A stretch of 64,000 bases of DNA. It comes from Nothophaeocryptopus gaeumannii. Lineage: Eukaryota > Ascomycota > Dothideomycetes > Mycosphaerellales > Mycosphaerellaceae. Position numbers and translations under genes: made by a program. Location of the stretch: positions 62,001 through 126,000 of the forward strand of contig JASISA010000023.1 of NCBI GenBank assembly GCA_031771865.1, written 5' to 3'. This document shows, one piece after another, positions 32,458-42,897 of the stretch; positions within the stretch are counted from its first letter, which is position 1; every line of letters starts with the position of its first letter. The notes below the pieces were generated by a model. That model was not told where the DNA came from, made no database searches, and worked only from the letters and a program-made list of their open reading frames with translations.

Positions 32458-34168
32458 ATGACTTTCTCACGAGCAGATAGTATGTCTCCAGCAAGACAAG
32501 ATACGCTACCATTTATCTACGATACGATCATCATTGGTGCTGGCCCATGTGGACTAGCTACCGCCGCAAGGCTTCGAGAGCACACACCTTCTGCTATTTT
32601 CACGGACGAAGAACATCATCGGTATCACTGGATCAACAAACATGCCGGACAAGCATTAATCAAGAACTCCAAGACTGGAAACACAAGGCCGTTGAGCATC
32701 GACGCCAAGCAAGATGCGAAACGAGCCGAGCCATCGGTGCTCGTCCTTGATAGCTCAGGTGACAGCTGGATGTCAAAATGGAGTCGCCTCTTCTCGCTAT
32801 TGGAGATATCCCATCTTCGGAGTCCGATGTTCTTTCATCCGGATCCACACGATCGAGATGGGCTTCTAGCATACGCTCATGCTGCTGGAAGGGAATGCGA
32901 ATGCATAGAGATAGCAGGTTGTGTTGGCAAAGAATTGAGCAAGCATCAGATGAAGAAGCGACGCAATAATAGGCGGCCGGGAGAGCGGTAACTCCAACAC
33001 GTAGAACGCTGAATGAACGTAGCTGACCTCATTCAGGGCGAGAGCATCGATAACGATCGACGAGCGAGATCGAAAAGACTACTTTGCCCCTCCTGCTGAC
33101 CTCTTTCAATCCTACTGTTCGTTTATCGCGGACCGATACGACCTCAGATCACCAGACCTCATACGTCACGCCTCCGTGTCAGAGCTCGACTACGACTTCG
33201 TACCACAGCTATCATCCGACGAGAAGCTCTTCACGATTCGGACAGATGGCTCTACCTATCATGCTCGAAGTATTGTCCTTGCTGTCGGGGCTGGAAACGC
33301 CCCTTGCATTCCTAGGCCCTTTCCACAGAACGGCTGTCCATGCTCATGTCACGCGTTCCAGCCACTTGACGATGTGTTGAGGACGCGAGTGAAAGCGAAA
33401 AAAGAGACGAACGTATTGGTCATCGGAGGCGGCCTAACCAGCGCACAAGTATCAGATCGAACACTCCGGAAAGGCGCCACAAGAGTATACCATCTCATAA
33501 GAGGACCCATGAAAGTGAAACCATTCGATGTCGACCTGAGCTGGATGGGTAAATTCCGAAACCACGAGAAAGCTTCATTCTGGTCTGCAGATACAGATGA
33601 AGAACGCTCTGATCTCGTCAAATCTGCTCGGGGAGGCGGCAGCATCACGCCTCGTTTTGCTAAGATCCTGCAACAACATTGCAATACTGGTAAACTGTCG
33701 ATCCATACCCATACAACAGTCTCTCACACGGCGTATGATCCTCTTAGCCAGACCTGGACGATCAATACCGAGCCTCCGATTCCTGACCTGCCGAAAATCC
33801 ACTACGTCTATTTCGCCACCGGTGTGCAGTCCGATTTCGAAAAACTGCCCTACCTACAACAAATCTGCGAGAAGTATCCCATCGAGAGCTACGATGGTCT
33901 TCCTGCTTTGACAGACGATCTGATGTGGAGAGAAGACGTACCGCTCTTCATGACTGGGAAGTTCGCAGCTTTGAGGTTGGGGCCTGGTGCTGGGAATTTG
34001 GAGGGTGCGAGGTTGGGTGCTGAGAGGATTGCGTGGGCGATGCAGGATTTGCTTGGCAAAGGAGAAGGAGGAGGTGAAGATAATGCGAAGGACGATGTGA
34101 TTGAGAGTGATGAGTATAAGTTTGCTGCTGGGATTGGGAGTCGGTATCAGGCGCTGGAGGTAGAGTAG
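32458..34168 (+). CDS. Flavin-dependent monooxygenase-like protein
   Basis: Exons 32458-32987 and 33037-34168 give 553 residues; the 49-nt intron has a GCTGAC branch site and joins in frame. The FAD-binding Rossmann motif IIGAGPCG is near residues 26-33. Downstream come IDERDRKDYFAPP, an IVLAVGAG segment, a second dinucleotide motif VIGGGLTSAQ (NADPH) and a FATGVQSDF motif. The order fits FAD/NAD(P)-dependent monooxygenases of the N-hydroxylating/FMO type, but nothing shows the substrate. Next to an alpha/beta hydrolase in the same orientation, so a small oxidative pathway is possible but unproven. Confidence 0.8.
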
Positions 34169-34333
34169 AAGTGCCAAGGCCGGGTATGTTGGGTCTGAGG
34201 ACAAGGAGTAGAGTTGGGAATTGCAAGCCTTGTTACACGTCTTGGGTTCCAAATATATTCTCGTCGGCATTCTTACGAAGCGTTCAATACAACCTTTCCA
34301 AAACCAGGAGCATAACCACGCATACTCACCAAG

Positions 34334-34500
34334 ATGAAGTCCCTACCGCAAGAACTAATCGACAACATTGCGTCTCACCTGCACCTTAACGACCTCGCAA
34401 ATCTCCGCGTTACGGGTCGTAGCTTCACCACCTGGTTCTCCAAGAGTTGAGTCAAAGCAAACGGCACACTAGACTTCACAATCTCCCCTGCGAACCAGGC
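34334..34500 (+). pseudogene. Truncated F-box fragment
   Basis: ATG 34334 opens MKSLPQELIDNIASHLHLND and continues LANLRVTGRSFTTWFSKS before TGA at 34448-34450. The residues after the stop (VKANGTLDFTIS) still align with the full F-box gene just downstream (LETLPLELIENITQRLSLSD ... KAKDTTLYISL). So this is a partial tandem copy of the F-box N-terminus broken by a stop, or an exon of an unusual gene. No further similarity is visible after about 34500. Confidence 0.55.
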
Positions 34501-34539
34501 TCTTGTTCAAGGCAGCATCTCACGCCCACGCCGAATGCG

Positions 34540-35367
34540 ATGGAGAACGTCAAAGCAGGTCCGGTCAACCAGATCATACCGGGCGGTTCCAACATCAGCC
34601 TCGGAACTCCAACGCATGAATCCACGCCTACACACAGCTCTTCAGAGAAGCTCAAAGCAAACCTGATCGAGGAGGCCACATCCACCTTCTCCAACGTCAA
34701 CCTCGACTCGCCAACTCCAGAATTTGGGCCTAAAATGACCCCTCTGGAGACCCTCCCTCTGGAACTCATCGAAAACATCACGCAGCGCCTCTCCCTCTCA
34801 GACCTCGTCAACATGCGAGATACCAGCCGAATAGTCGAAAAGAACGTCTTCAACACCTGGATGAAAGCAAAAGATACTACCCTCTACATCTCTCTACCCT
34901 GGCAGAATCGCCAGATGGTCTCAGACATGAAAAGAATCCATCCCCCAATCGTTCAAGTAATCCATAAAGTAATCATCCAAGTTTCTGACTCCAAACCCCT
35001 AACCACGTCCGAAATCGCCAAAGCCATCGCACTCCTCCTATATCTGAGGACCATTGAGCTGCATATCAGAGCTTACGAGATCAGCATCGCATCCCTCCAC
35101 AGCCTCTTCGTCTGCATTCGGCCGGAGACCCGATCGGAACTCTCACGCGCTACGATGTTGTGTCGCTGGGAGGATCTTGTGAGGATATTACGAGAGGCTT
35201 GGTTCGTGAGACTCAGGGTGAAGCTGGATGTTGCTAGTAATTTCGATGATTGGGCACTGATGACAATGAGAATGGTGATTGAGCACAAGGAAGGGGAGGA
35301 GTTCTATTCTACGTGGTACGGAGAAGAAGAAGAAGTTGTAGAGACGGTTATTGAGACTTTATTGTAG
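34540..35367 (+). CDS. F-box protein 1
   Basis: 275 residues from ATG 34540; the frame is open upstream to 34447 but without an ATG. A disordered N-terminus of about 60 residues precedes the F-box (LPLELIENITQRLSLSDLVNMRDTSR). F-box proteins bind Skp1 and choose targets for SCF ubiquitin ligases. The rest has no LRR or WD repeats and is a lineage-type C-terminus (WEDLVRILREAWFV, ending acidic). This gene lies immediately before pair B; a related gene lies 6.5 kb further on. Confidence 0.7.
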   Translation: MENVKAGPVNQIIPGGSNISLGTPTHESTPTHSSSEKLKANLIEEATSTFSNVNLDSPTPEFGPKMTPLETLPLELIENITQRLSLSDLVNMRDTSRIVEKNVFNTWMKAKDTTLYISLPWQNRQMVSDMKRIHPPIVQVIHKVIIQVSDSKPLTTSEIAKAIALLLYLRTIELHIRAYEISIASLHSLFVCIRPETRSELSRATMLCRWEDLVRILREAWFVRLRVKLDVASNFDDWALMTMRMVIEHKEGEEFYSTWYGEEEEVVETVIETLL

Positions 35368-35635
35368 AGAAGGCGTGTGATGCTGCTAGCTGCTGCTTTG
35401 GGGATGCAGTTGGTAATGCATATAGAGAAGGGGACGAGACGATGTATGATGATTGGACTTGAATGTTCGGATCGAAGGCTTGCGCAAGAAGTACAAGGAG
35501 GCCTTTTTTTTCAGGCGTCTGCTATGACGTACAATTTATGCCAAGTCACATCGGTGTTCGATGCTCTCATCCCATGCTTCTTTCCAGCGATCTCACAAGG
35601 AGCCCAGGAAGTCCTCTTGGAGCCCTGAGTTCTTC

Positions 35636-37804
35636 TCATTTGCGTGCAGATGGCGTGTCTGTTACTCTCCTACACCCATGGCCAAGGTTGTGGTTCTCGT
35701 CCACGATATCTTCATCAATGAGACTAAGTGTCTGGCCTGGACCCGCCGGATTCTGGCTGCTAATGATGGGGTCTCCGTCCGCCTTGTGCCTCCAGGGGGC
35801 ATTCTGCTGAACGTCCCACTTAAGAGACACATTTGCTCCTTGAAAGCTTAAGCTAAATTTCCAATAGAACTCATACCCTTCAACACCGTAGTCATCCTTT
35901 GTCGTTTGCCAACCCATTCGACGAAAGTCAGGCTGCGTAACTCTCATCGGTGGTCCCTACTCTTCAATACCATGGTTGAATTCCTCCTTGTCCCGGCCAA
36001 GGCGCTTGAAAATGGCAACATGGTTCTGAATCTGATGATCGGCCCAGTAGAGTTGAAGTTTCAGATCTTTCTTGTTCTTCACCGGGACAAATATTTGCTG
36101 ATAGACCTCGACAACGTTGGAGGAGATTTGACGCAGTCCAAACCAACGGTTCCAGCACATCCTGTACCGTGTGTCGTGTGGGTCATTCTCGACAACTTTC
36201 GTATTGAAGCGCTTGGTACGTATTGGGCGGCCATGACCATCCGTGGTCCCAGCCTGCATAACTCCATCGGGATGCAGAATCTCATCGAAGACCTCGGGCT
36301 GCGAGACGCCGAAATAATCTGAAGGCGGGAAGCCACGAGGCTTTATATCGTCGAAGCGACGAAGGGCGCCACGCGAGACGGCGTTGTAGGTACCAGCTCC
36401 CGTTTTGGTGCCGACCTCGACCTCGTATTGTGGACAGTATCTCTGGCGGAGGTGGTATTCGAGATATGGAGAGTTTCCGAAGCCGCCCGGAACGATTATC
36501 TTCTTGATCCTTGGCGAGAGCTGCTTGTCGATACATTCGAAAATGTTATCGAGAACGGGCTGGAAATAGCGCTTCATGTCGTCCCTATGGAACTCGGTCA
36601 GTACCGGAAGAGACAAGTCGGGACGAACAGGAATTTACGAGGTCAGTGAGATCCTCCAATATCCTTTTGACGGCGTTACCAAATCGTCGTCTGTGCACTC
36701 GATGTTGAAAGACTTCGACCTGATGGTGTTTGTCGAGAATTCTCGTTTCATTCTCTCAAACCCTCGACTGGCGTGGAAACGCATGGCCATCTCCGATAAG
36801 CACATGGCATTCTTCACCGCTTCATAACTGCCCTCTTCTTCTTTCTCAGCGAGTCTAGGTAGGTCTTTCAAGATCTCCTGATTGACGAATTCTGAGCCGC
36901 AGAGAGATCCTGTTGGCTGTCCAATCGTAGCAAGCCCACTCGTGGCACCGGAATTGCCAGGGTCTGAAAGTTCGATACAAATGACATCGCAAGTCCCGCC
37001 GCCAACATCGGCTGTTAGGATTCCGTCTCCTTTCTGCAAGGTGCCGTTGTCGATCACTTCGAGATTGTCCAGGTAGTGTGCTGCTGCGCATTGTGGTTCG
37101 TACACAAGCTCGACAATTTCGATACCTGCCATTTTCGTGGCAACCGTCATGACCCTGTTCGCGGGACTCTTCCACATCTGCGGAACGCTTACAAACACCT
37201 TCTTCTTCATTGTTTCCATGACCTTGTCGCTGTATTTCGCCAGGTTGGGAAGCTGACGCTTCGCAATGATCCAGGCCTCTCGCATGACCTCTTTGAGATG
37301 CATGGCGATGACTTCTTCGGCCCTCTTTCCCTATGCCTTCAACTGACTCTCGATTCTCTCGCAAATCGGAGCTGTGTTGTGGTCCTTGTAATTGTAAAGC
37401 TTGAGGAGCTCTATCACATCATCAGCCGTGATCGTCTTCGCTTCGAGAGCATCCAGAACTCCGAAACCCTAATAGAAGTTGCCGTTCGTGTCATGTGCAA
37501 CCAGCTGTGGTGCTGGTTCGGGCGCGCTCGTGAAATAGATGGTTGTGACGTTGCGGCTCTCGATCGGCTCCCCATCTTCGACGATAGAGTATGCGACGGA
37601 CAAGGTTTTGGTGCCGTAGTCTATCGAGAGCGGCGCTTGCGGCTCACGTGCTTTGTCGGCATGCATGGCTTCTGTTGCGGCCATGTTCTTGGTGGTGTCT
37701 CTGCAGATGGATTTGTTCCAGCTGTGTCGAACGTTGAAGTCGAAGGCGGCCCGCGCGGCAACGGTGGCCGTTTGACGCGTGCACAGTCCTTTGGACCCTG
37801 ACAT
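35636..37804 (-). pseudogene. HSP70-like ATPase, HSPA12 type, copy B, three in-frame TAGs
   Basis: Two exons (37804-36639 and 36584-35636, 54-nt intron) give 704 codons with stops at 37469-37471, 37331-37333 and 35957-35959. The ATPase motifs are present: SIDYGTKT, VFVSVPQMWK, VYEPQCAAAHY, LTADVGGGTCD and IVPGGFGNSP. The single intron sits at the same place as the last intron of copy A; the first two introns of A are absent here. At two stops copy A has Trp (FLWGDD versus FY*GFG; EKWGEP versus EE*GPP), and TGG-to-TAG is a single change consistent with CpA-to-TpA on the other strand. Everything else reads as a good paralogue. So this is a recent pseudogene or a gene needing stop readthrough. 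Confidence 0.8.
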
Positions 37805-38189
37805 GTGAAAGATGCAGCTCTGCTCCTGCGGCGGGCCTGTTACGATAATCCTCGACAGAGGCTTTGCCTCTGCTCAGCAGCTTCAGACACGAACTTCGCG
37901 TAGATTGTTAGCCCGCAGTCTGCAGTCCTTTATTGTAGCGAAGATACTTACATTGTCGTTGGAGCACATTGCAGGGAAAGTCTTGGCGCAGGCTTTCTTG
38001 GAACGTCCGCGAGCGTTGACGCACGAACAAAACAACCGCAGAGTTTGCCCGCCTGCAACTTCGTTGCATCTGCGGCTTCACTCAATCAAGACCTCCAACG
38101 TCCAAAAAGAACTCGCAGCCTATTCGAACTATAAACACAACTACTTCACTCAACGACCTCTAGAATACGCACTTCCTCAAAGACTCAAT
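37805..38189. promoter_or_regulatory. Divergent promoter region of pair B
   Basis: 385 bp between the ATPase start used here and the partner start. The partner frame is open upstream to 37812 but the composition looks like leader. Just before the partner start it is rich in C, A and T. Confidence 0.5.
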
Positions 38190-40184
38190 ATGACACAACC
38201 GGGAGAGCGGCATTGTCTCCGATCCATTCGAATCGTACTGGCCGAGTTTGACCATCATCTGAATCAGTACAACACCAAGGCCGACCAGACTGCCGTCATC
38301 GACGGTCTCGTCCAAGAACATGATCTCAAGAACGTGTACAGAAAAGAAGTCATCACGCCGTCCGGCGAACAGCTGAGAGGCGTGGTGATAAAAACCGTTC
38401 CTGATTCTTACCACAGGCAGTCTGGTAGATCCAGCGCGGATGTCTTCACCATTGGAAGCGAGGTTCTTACCCAAGCCGTCAAGGATAAGATAGGATATGA
38501 GAAGCCGCAAACACCCCGAGCAAGCGCAAAGGAAACCAAGACTCACAGCACTCCCGGAAATGCCGGGTCACCGCTTCGCAGCAAGAAGCCCGCCGAGACT
38601 CGATCGAAAGCGGAGTCAGGTGGAACCGCAGTCCAGAAGGCGCCGTCACCGCTTGCGGGCAAGCCTTAGCGCTTGGCAGATACTGAAACAGAAGGCCCTC
38701 GTAAGAGACTCGTCAATGCCGCCTCCAAAGACCCTTCAACGATCGAGGATTCTGAAGAGGAAGAGCAGCCTTTGTCTATGCTTGCGAAACTTCAAGGCAA
38801 GACATCAGGCGGGGAAGTTGAGCAGACAGTTTCTGGGCCACGCGGCACAAAGCGCCCTCTCAACGTCCACAACGGAGACCTCGAGCAAGGTACTGGTTCA
38901 GGACACGCAAGTCCGAAGCGTTTGAAGCTTCGCCTGAACAGCAAATCTCAGACTCAGATTCGGATGCCTACCGACAATGCGCCGCAGTCGAGCAGTCCAA
39001 AGGCGGCTCCAAATGAGGCTCCTGGAAACATACCACCACAAGCCCAGAAGACAACAGCCGCTCCGACATCAGCCTCATCGAGCCGCCCCGAGCAAGCAAC
39101 AGAGCCGGTATCAGCATCGCAGGAAGCAGTGGAAAAGAGCAGTGCAGCTGCATCAGCAGAGACCGGTCACAGTGACGAGTCCGAGAAGCGACCTGATGTC
39201 AACAAGCCAGCGGCGCCGAAGCCCGATTCACCACCGCTTCGGCATCCAGAGGCTGCGTCAGACGGTTCGCCGGTGGGACAATATCCTTTCGGACTTGCAG
39301 AGCCCACGGGAACCAAAAGCGACGCCGATCACATCGCGATGGTTGTTCAAGATCTGTCCCATTGTTTCCTCGATGCACTTGGCCTGACTGCAGGCAAAGT
39401 AAAGGCCAAGTTCTCCAGTCAGCCTAACAAAGAGCTAGAGAAGCTCTATGAGCGCGTCCTCGGGAAGGACGAGCATTCCTGGAGAGAAGAGGTCGTCTAC
39501 ACAGAAGCCAGAGGAGATTTGTTCTTCAGAACCCTCGATGCCATCATCGGTGCTGCCGTATATGATTGGGTCTACAATGCTTCTATCCCGTGGCGCACCG
39601 CGCGAGACCGGCTGCACGAAATGCGCTATTTTGAGGAGTCCATGAGAACCTTGCTGCGCGGCATGCTCGTCAACGTGAATGCAGAAGGCAAGATGCGATT
39701 TCCCGGCGAAGCCAACCTTTAGTTCTTGCTATGGCATTCTCACATGGAAGTGTTGCACAAGGATAACGATTTCGTCAAGGATTACATCGACCCAGTTGCG
39801 GAACGCCAAGCTCAGGAACTCATCTCAGCCATGATGGATCACCTGAGAGTGCTCGACGTGACCATCAAGGCCTCGAAACCGGAGGATCTAGAGCTGTGGG
39901 ATATCGTAAGAAGCAACGCTAAAGCGCTATTCCAACGAGCCTGGATCATCAGAGGACGTCTAGACCTAGGACCTCATGATTACGCATACTTCTGGGTTCA
40001 GCCCGGAAAGCCATATCTAGTAAGTCAAGAGAGCTGGGTCAAAGATATCAAGTACGGGAAGGTGAATGGAAGAGTCGCGTGCTGTGTGCTGCCTGGCATC
40101 AAGGTCAGAAACGAAGATGGAACTTGGCGTGCTCTCTTTCCGGCGCAGGTCCACAAAATTCCAGAGACCAGGGAGCGCATATGA
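38190..40184 (+). pseudogene. Unknown two-domain partner of HSP70-like copy B, two in-frame TAGs
   Basis: One frame of 664 codons from ATG 38190 to TGA, interrupted by TAG at 38667-38669 and 39720-39722. It has the same layout as copy A: an N-terminal domain (about 10-100), a long Pro/Ser/Ala/Lys linker (about 105-380) and a helical C-terminal domain with SWREE, LDAIIGAAVYD, IPW and CVLPGIKVRNEDGTW. The second TAG could be removed by a weak 48-nt GT-AG intron ending CTTTAG, and the first by a weak 58-nt one; neither has a good branch site. Without those, the protein is cut into three pieces. Role unknown. Confidence 0.65.
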
Positions 40185-41008
40185 ATGTAGCGGCTTGCGC
40201 GCGTGGCAAGACATCTGCAACTGTAACGCAGAGTATTGTCAAACTGAGAATGAGGTATCGAGGGGAAATGGCATTTCAACGACTGATGAAGAATGGCGTT
40301 TGGTTATGGAAATGGCGTTTGGGCGTTATATGGGTGGGATTTTGGTCGCGCCAGAGGTCATCAAGCCTCGACTCCTAGCTTCGGCTGGTCGAGTTGGCTT
40401 AATAGACGGGCTGGGCAGTGGTGTCTTCGACTTCTGGTCATTGCTGCTTGTGGCCCAAGACCACATGCCTTCGACTCCCAGCTTCAGCGGGTTGAGTTGG
40501 CCATCTGGGCAGGCGCCAGGAATCTCGAAGAGTATGGGTGTGTTTGTATGCTTGTTTCAATATGTTCTCGTCAACACCATGTCCAGTCCCTCTGCGAGAG
40601 ACTCTCAGCCTGTCTTGCACGCGTCGTTCGCGCTCTCATTTGTTCCACGCAACCTTGCTCTTGCAGCGTTTAAGCTCTTGCAATTTCCAGAAGACTGCGA
40701 ATCTTCCTCCTCGTCATACCAGGCTGCACGTGAAGGCGTGTGATGAACTGACCAAGGCCGAGGCCGAAAGGTATCGCCATGGTGTTGATAGGGAGTTGAA
40801 GCAAGAAGGTCGTGCATCGCTTTCGGTCTTCGGACCTGACCTGCCCGCCAGGGTGACATCGCGTATACTATCAACAGCATCCTTCTGGTCACTCGTCGTG
40901 CAACAATGTCGAGCAGGTAGGGCGTAGGGCGCTTAGAAGTATTTCGGTAGGTATAAGCCACCACCCGCAAACAGTTTCTTTGATATTTCCTCTTCATACC
41001 TCATCAAC
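40185..41008. other. Intergenic region, no supported gene
   Basis: A plus-strand frame (40066-40743) overlaps the end of the partner gene and runs through here with low-complexity, frame-shadow composition. Nothing recognised. Confidence 0.4.
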
Positions 41009-41581
41009 ATGACTTCCAAAAAGGACAGCCCTCAGCTCGCCTTCCGTCTTGCTACTCCAGCCGACGCGTCTCATCTGGCCGGCCTGATAAACGCTGGCTT
41101 CCGTAATGAAAGGACTGGGCAGACCTGGTTGTACGATGACCAAGCCAGAAGAGTCGACATTGTGTCGACAGACGACACTGCGAAGATGATAGCCGGCCCC
41201 AACTGCATCATGCTCACAGGCAGCGTTCCCGACGAGGCTAACCCCGTGGCGTGTTGCTTCCTACGGAAACCCTCAGAGCCTGTCGAAGCTCATATGACAC
41301 CAGGTGCTGCTTGGTTTGGCCTACTCGCTGTTCTGCCGCAGTATCATTATCGAGGATATGGACTGGCCATGCTCCAGCATGCAGAAATGTATGTTCGGCA
41401 AGAATGGAACGTCAAACGTCTGGAAATGGACTTTGTCAACAAACGTACTGAGCTCAGAGCGTGGTACGAACGCTGTGGATACAAAGCTACTGGAGCGAAA
41501 CGAGACTTTCCATACGGTGAGAAGGGACGAGAGATTCTTGCTGATGGGTTGGAGATGATCGTGCTGGGAAAAGACCTTTAA
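41009..41581 (+). CDS. GNAT-family acetyltransferase
   Basis: 190 residues, no intron. The acetyl-CoA motif A is GLLAVLPQYHYRGYGLAML (residues about 108-126), containing the Q/RxxGxG/A-like core; motif B follows as ELRAWYERCGYKATGA. The N-terminal half has the usual FRLATPADASHLAGLI start. Such proteins acetylate a small amine or protein N-terminus; the substrate is not evident. Lies between pair B and the second F-box-like gene. Confidence 0.85.
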   Translation: MTSKKDSPQLAFRLATPADASHLAGLINAGFRNERTGQTWLYDDQARRVDIVSTDDTAKMIAGPNCIMLTGSVPDEANPVACCFLRKPSEPVEAHMTPGAAWFGLLAVLPQYHYRGYGLAMLQHAEMYVRQEWNVKRLEMDFVNKRTELRAWYERCGYKATGAKRDFPYGEKGREILADGLEMIVLGKDL

Positions 41582-41881
41582 AACACCTAGCGCATCAACT
41601 GCCTCTGCTGCTGTGATAGCAATGGGAGAGAAATGGCTCAGCAGCGCTGGAGCCTTCGTCCATCGACTCTTGAAGCTCACGGCGACTGGAACCGGGCAGA
41701 TGTTTCTTGCTCACACAAAAGAGTGTCGATCTCACAAGCAAACTTTCGATGAACTTAGGAGACTCGTACTCATCGGCCAGCGTTTCTGCACATCAACTCA
41801 GACCATCTGTCTCCACTCTCCCAGAGATGTTCTTCGTTGAACACGTCAACGCTGAGGGACTCACCCTCTACGATACCAACC

Positions 41882-42786
41882 ATGATGCTGTCACCAAAGG
41901 GGGAATGTTATCGCAGCCGCCCACCGAACGACTACTACTACAACCGACGCTCACTACACAATCTCCTGCAGCTTTCTCGCTTTCCAACCGAGATATGGCA
42001 GAATGTCCTAAGTCGCATGCACATCACAAATGCTAACGCTCTTCGATTCTCCTGCCGGCAGCTTGAAGGAAGCACATTTCGAGCTTGGATTGGTGTCCCA
42101 AAAACGATCACTCTCAACATCGCGGATGAAGAAGCACTATTCATGACAATGCAAGAAATTCAGAGACACCCTCTATTCCCGGAAGGCATAATTGCGCTCA
42201 ACGTCAAAGCTTCAACGGACTTAAGTATGCCGGCTGTTTTTCTATGGACCAAGATCATCAGCCTTCTGCCTGGGTTAACTGCAATCATCTTTCAAGGCCT
42301 GCAAAGCGACTACTTCCGCAGAAACATCGACTTGTTTGACCTCAAAGTGGCACTCGAGCGACGTAAGTACCTCACTTTCGACCAAGACTTGCGAAAATGG
42401 GTCAGACATCCCAAGAACCGGGTCGCAGATATCACCTTTCTAGGTCTGTCGCGCTGCGGACTCCATTATTGGCAGCTGCCGAGAATCTCATGACACTTCG
42501 ACCCGGAGGTCTCACAGGGCGTTTCAGCCATGCTCCATGGGACGAGTTGAGGCGTATCTTGTCCGAAGCGTATTTCATAACACCGTCGCTCGCGTCCTGC
42601 GTCAAAGCCTCAGCACTGTTGGATGGGAGAGGTCAGATGCTCTATGGTAGCTGGTTGCGATCTAGTACTGGCACGAGAGGCTCTTTGTTGTTCGCTGGGA
42701 CGAGCGTCGAAGATCAACATGATGCTCGATCGGTGAAGTCGACGCTGATGCATTGTCAACAAGTTGCCGTGGCGAATTGGGTCTGA
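41882..42786 (+). CDS. F-box-like protein 2
   Basis: Exons 41882-42362 and 42476-42786 (113-nt intron, GTAAGT donor, GGCAG acceptor) give 263 residues. The N-terminal part has an F-box-like segment (LSRFPTEIWQNVLSRMHITN). The second exon, LRPGGLTGRFSHAPWDELRRILSEAYFITP, resembles the WEDLVRILREAWFV region of F-box protein 1, so the two are probably members of the same family. Starting at 41885 instead changes one residue. Without the intron the frame ends at about 42493, so the splice is important to the model. Confidence 0.6.
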
Positions 42787-42897
42787 AGCACGTATTCTTA
42801 ACAAACCAGCTCCGCATCATCTTGCGAAACTCCATTTCAGCGTATCAGTCATATCGTCTGACGAAATTCAACAAACACACCCACACCCTCACTCTCA

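Noticed and set aside
40066..40743. 225-codon plus-strand frame
   Set aside because: It overlaps the partner B gene in another frame and has no motif; it reads like a shadow.
42444..42475. 32-nt intron in the second F-box-like gene
   Set aside because: Too short for a spliceosomal intron; the 113-nt intron with a GTAAGT donor gives the same downstream frame.
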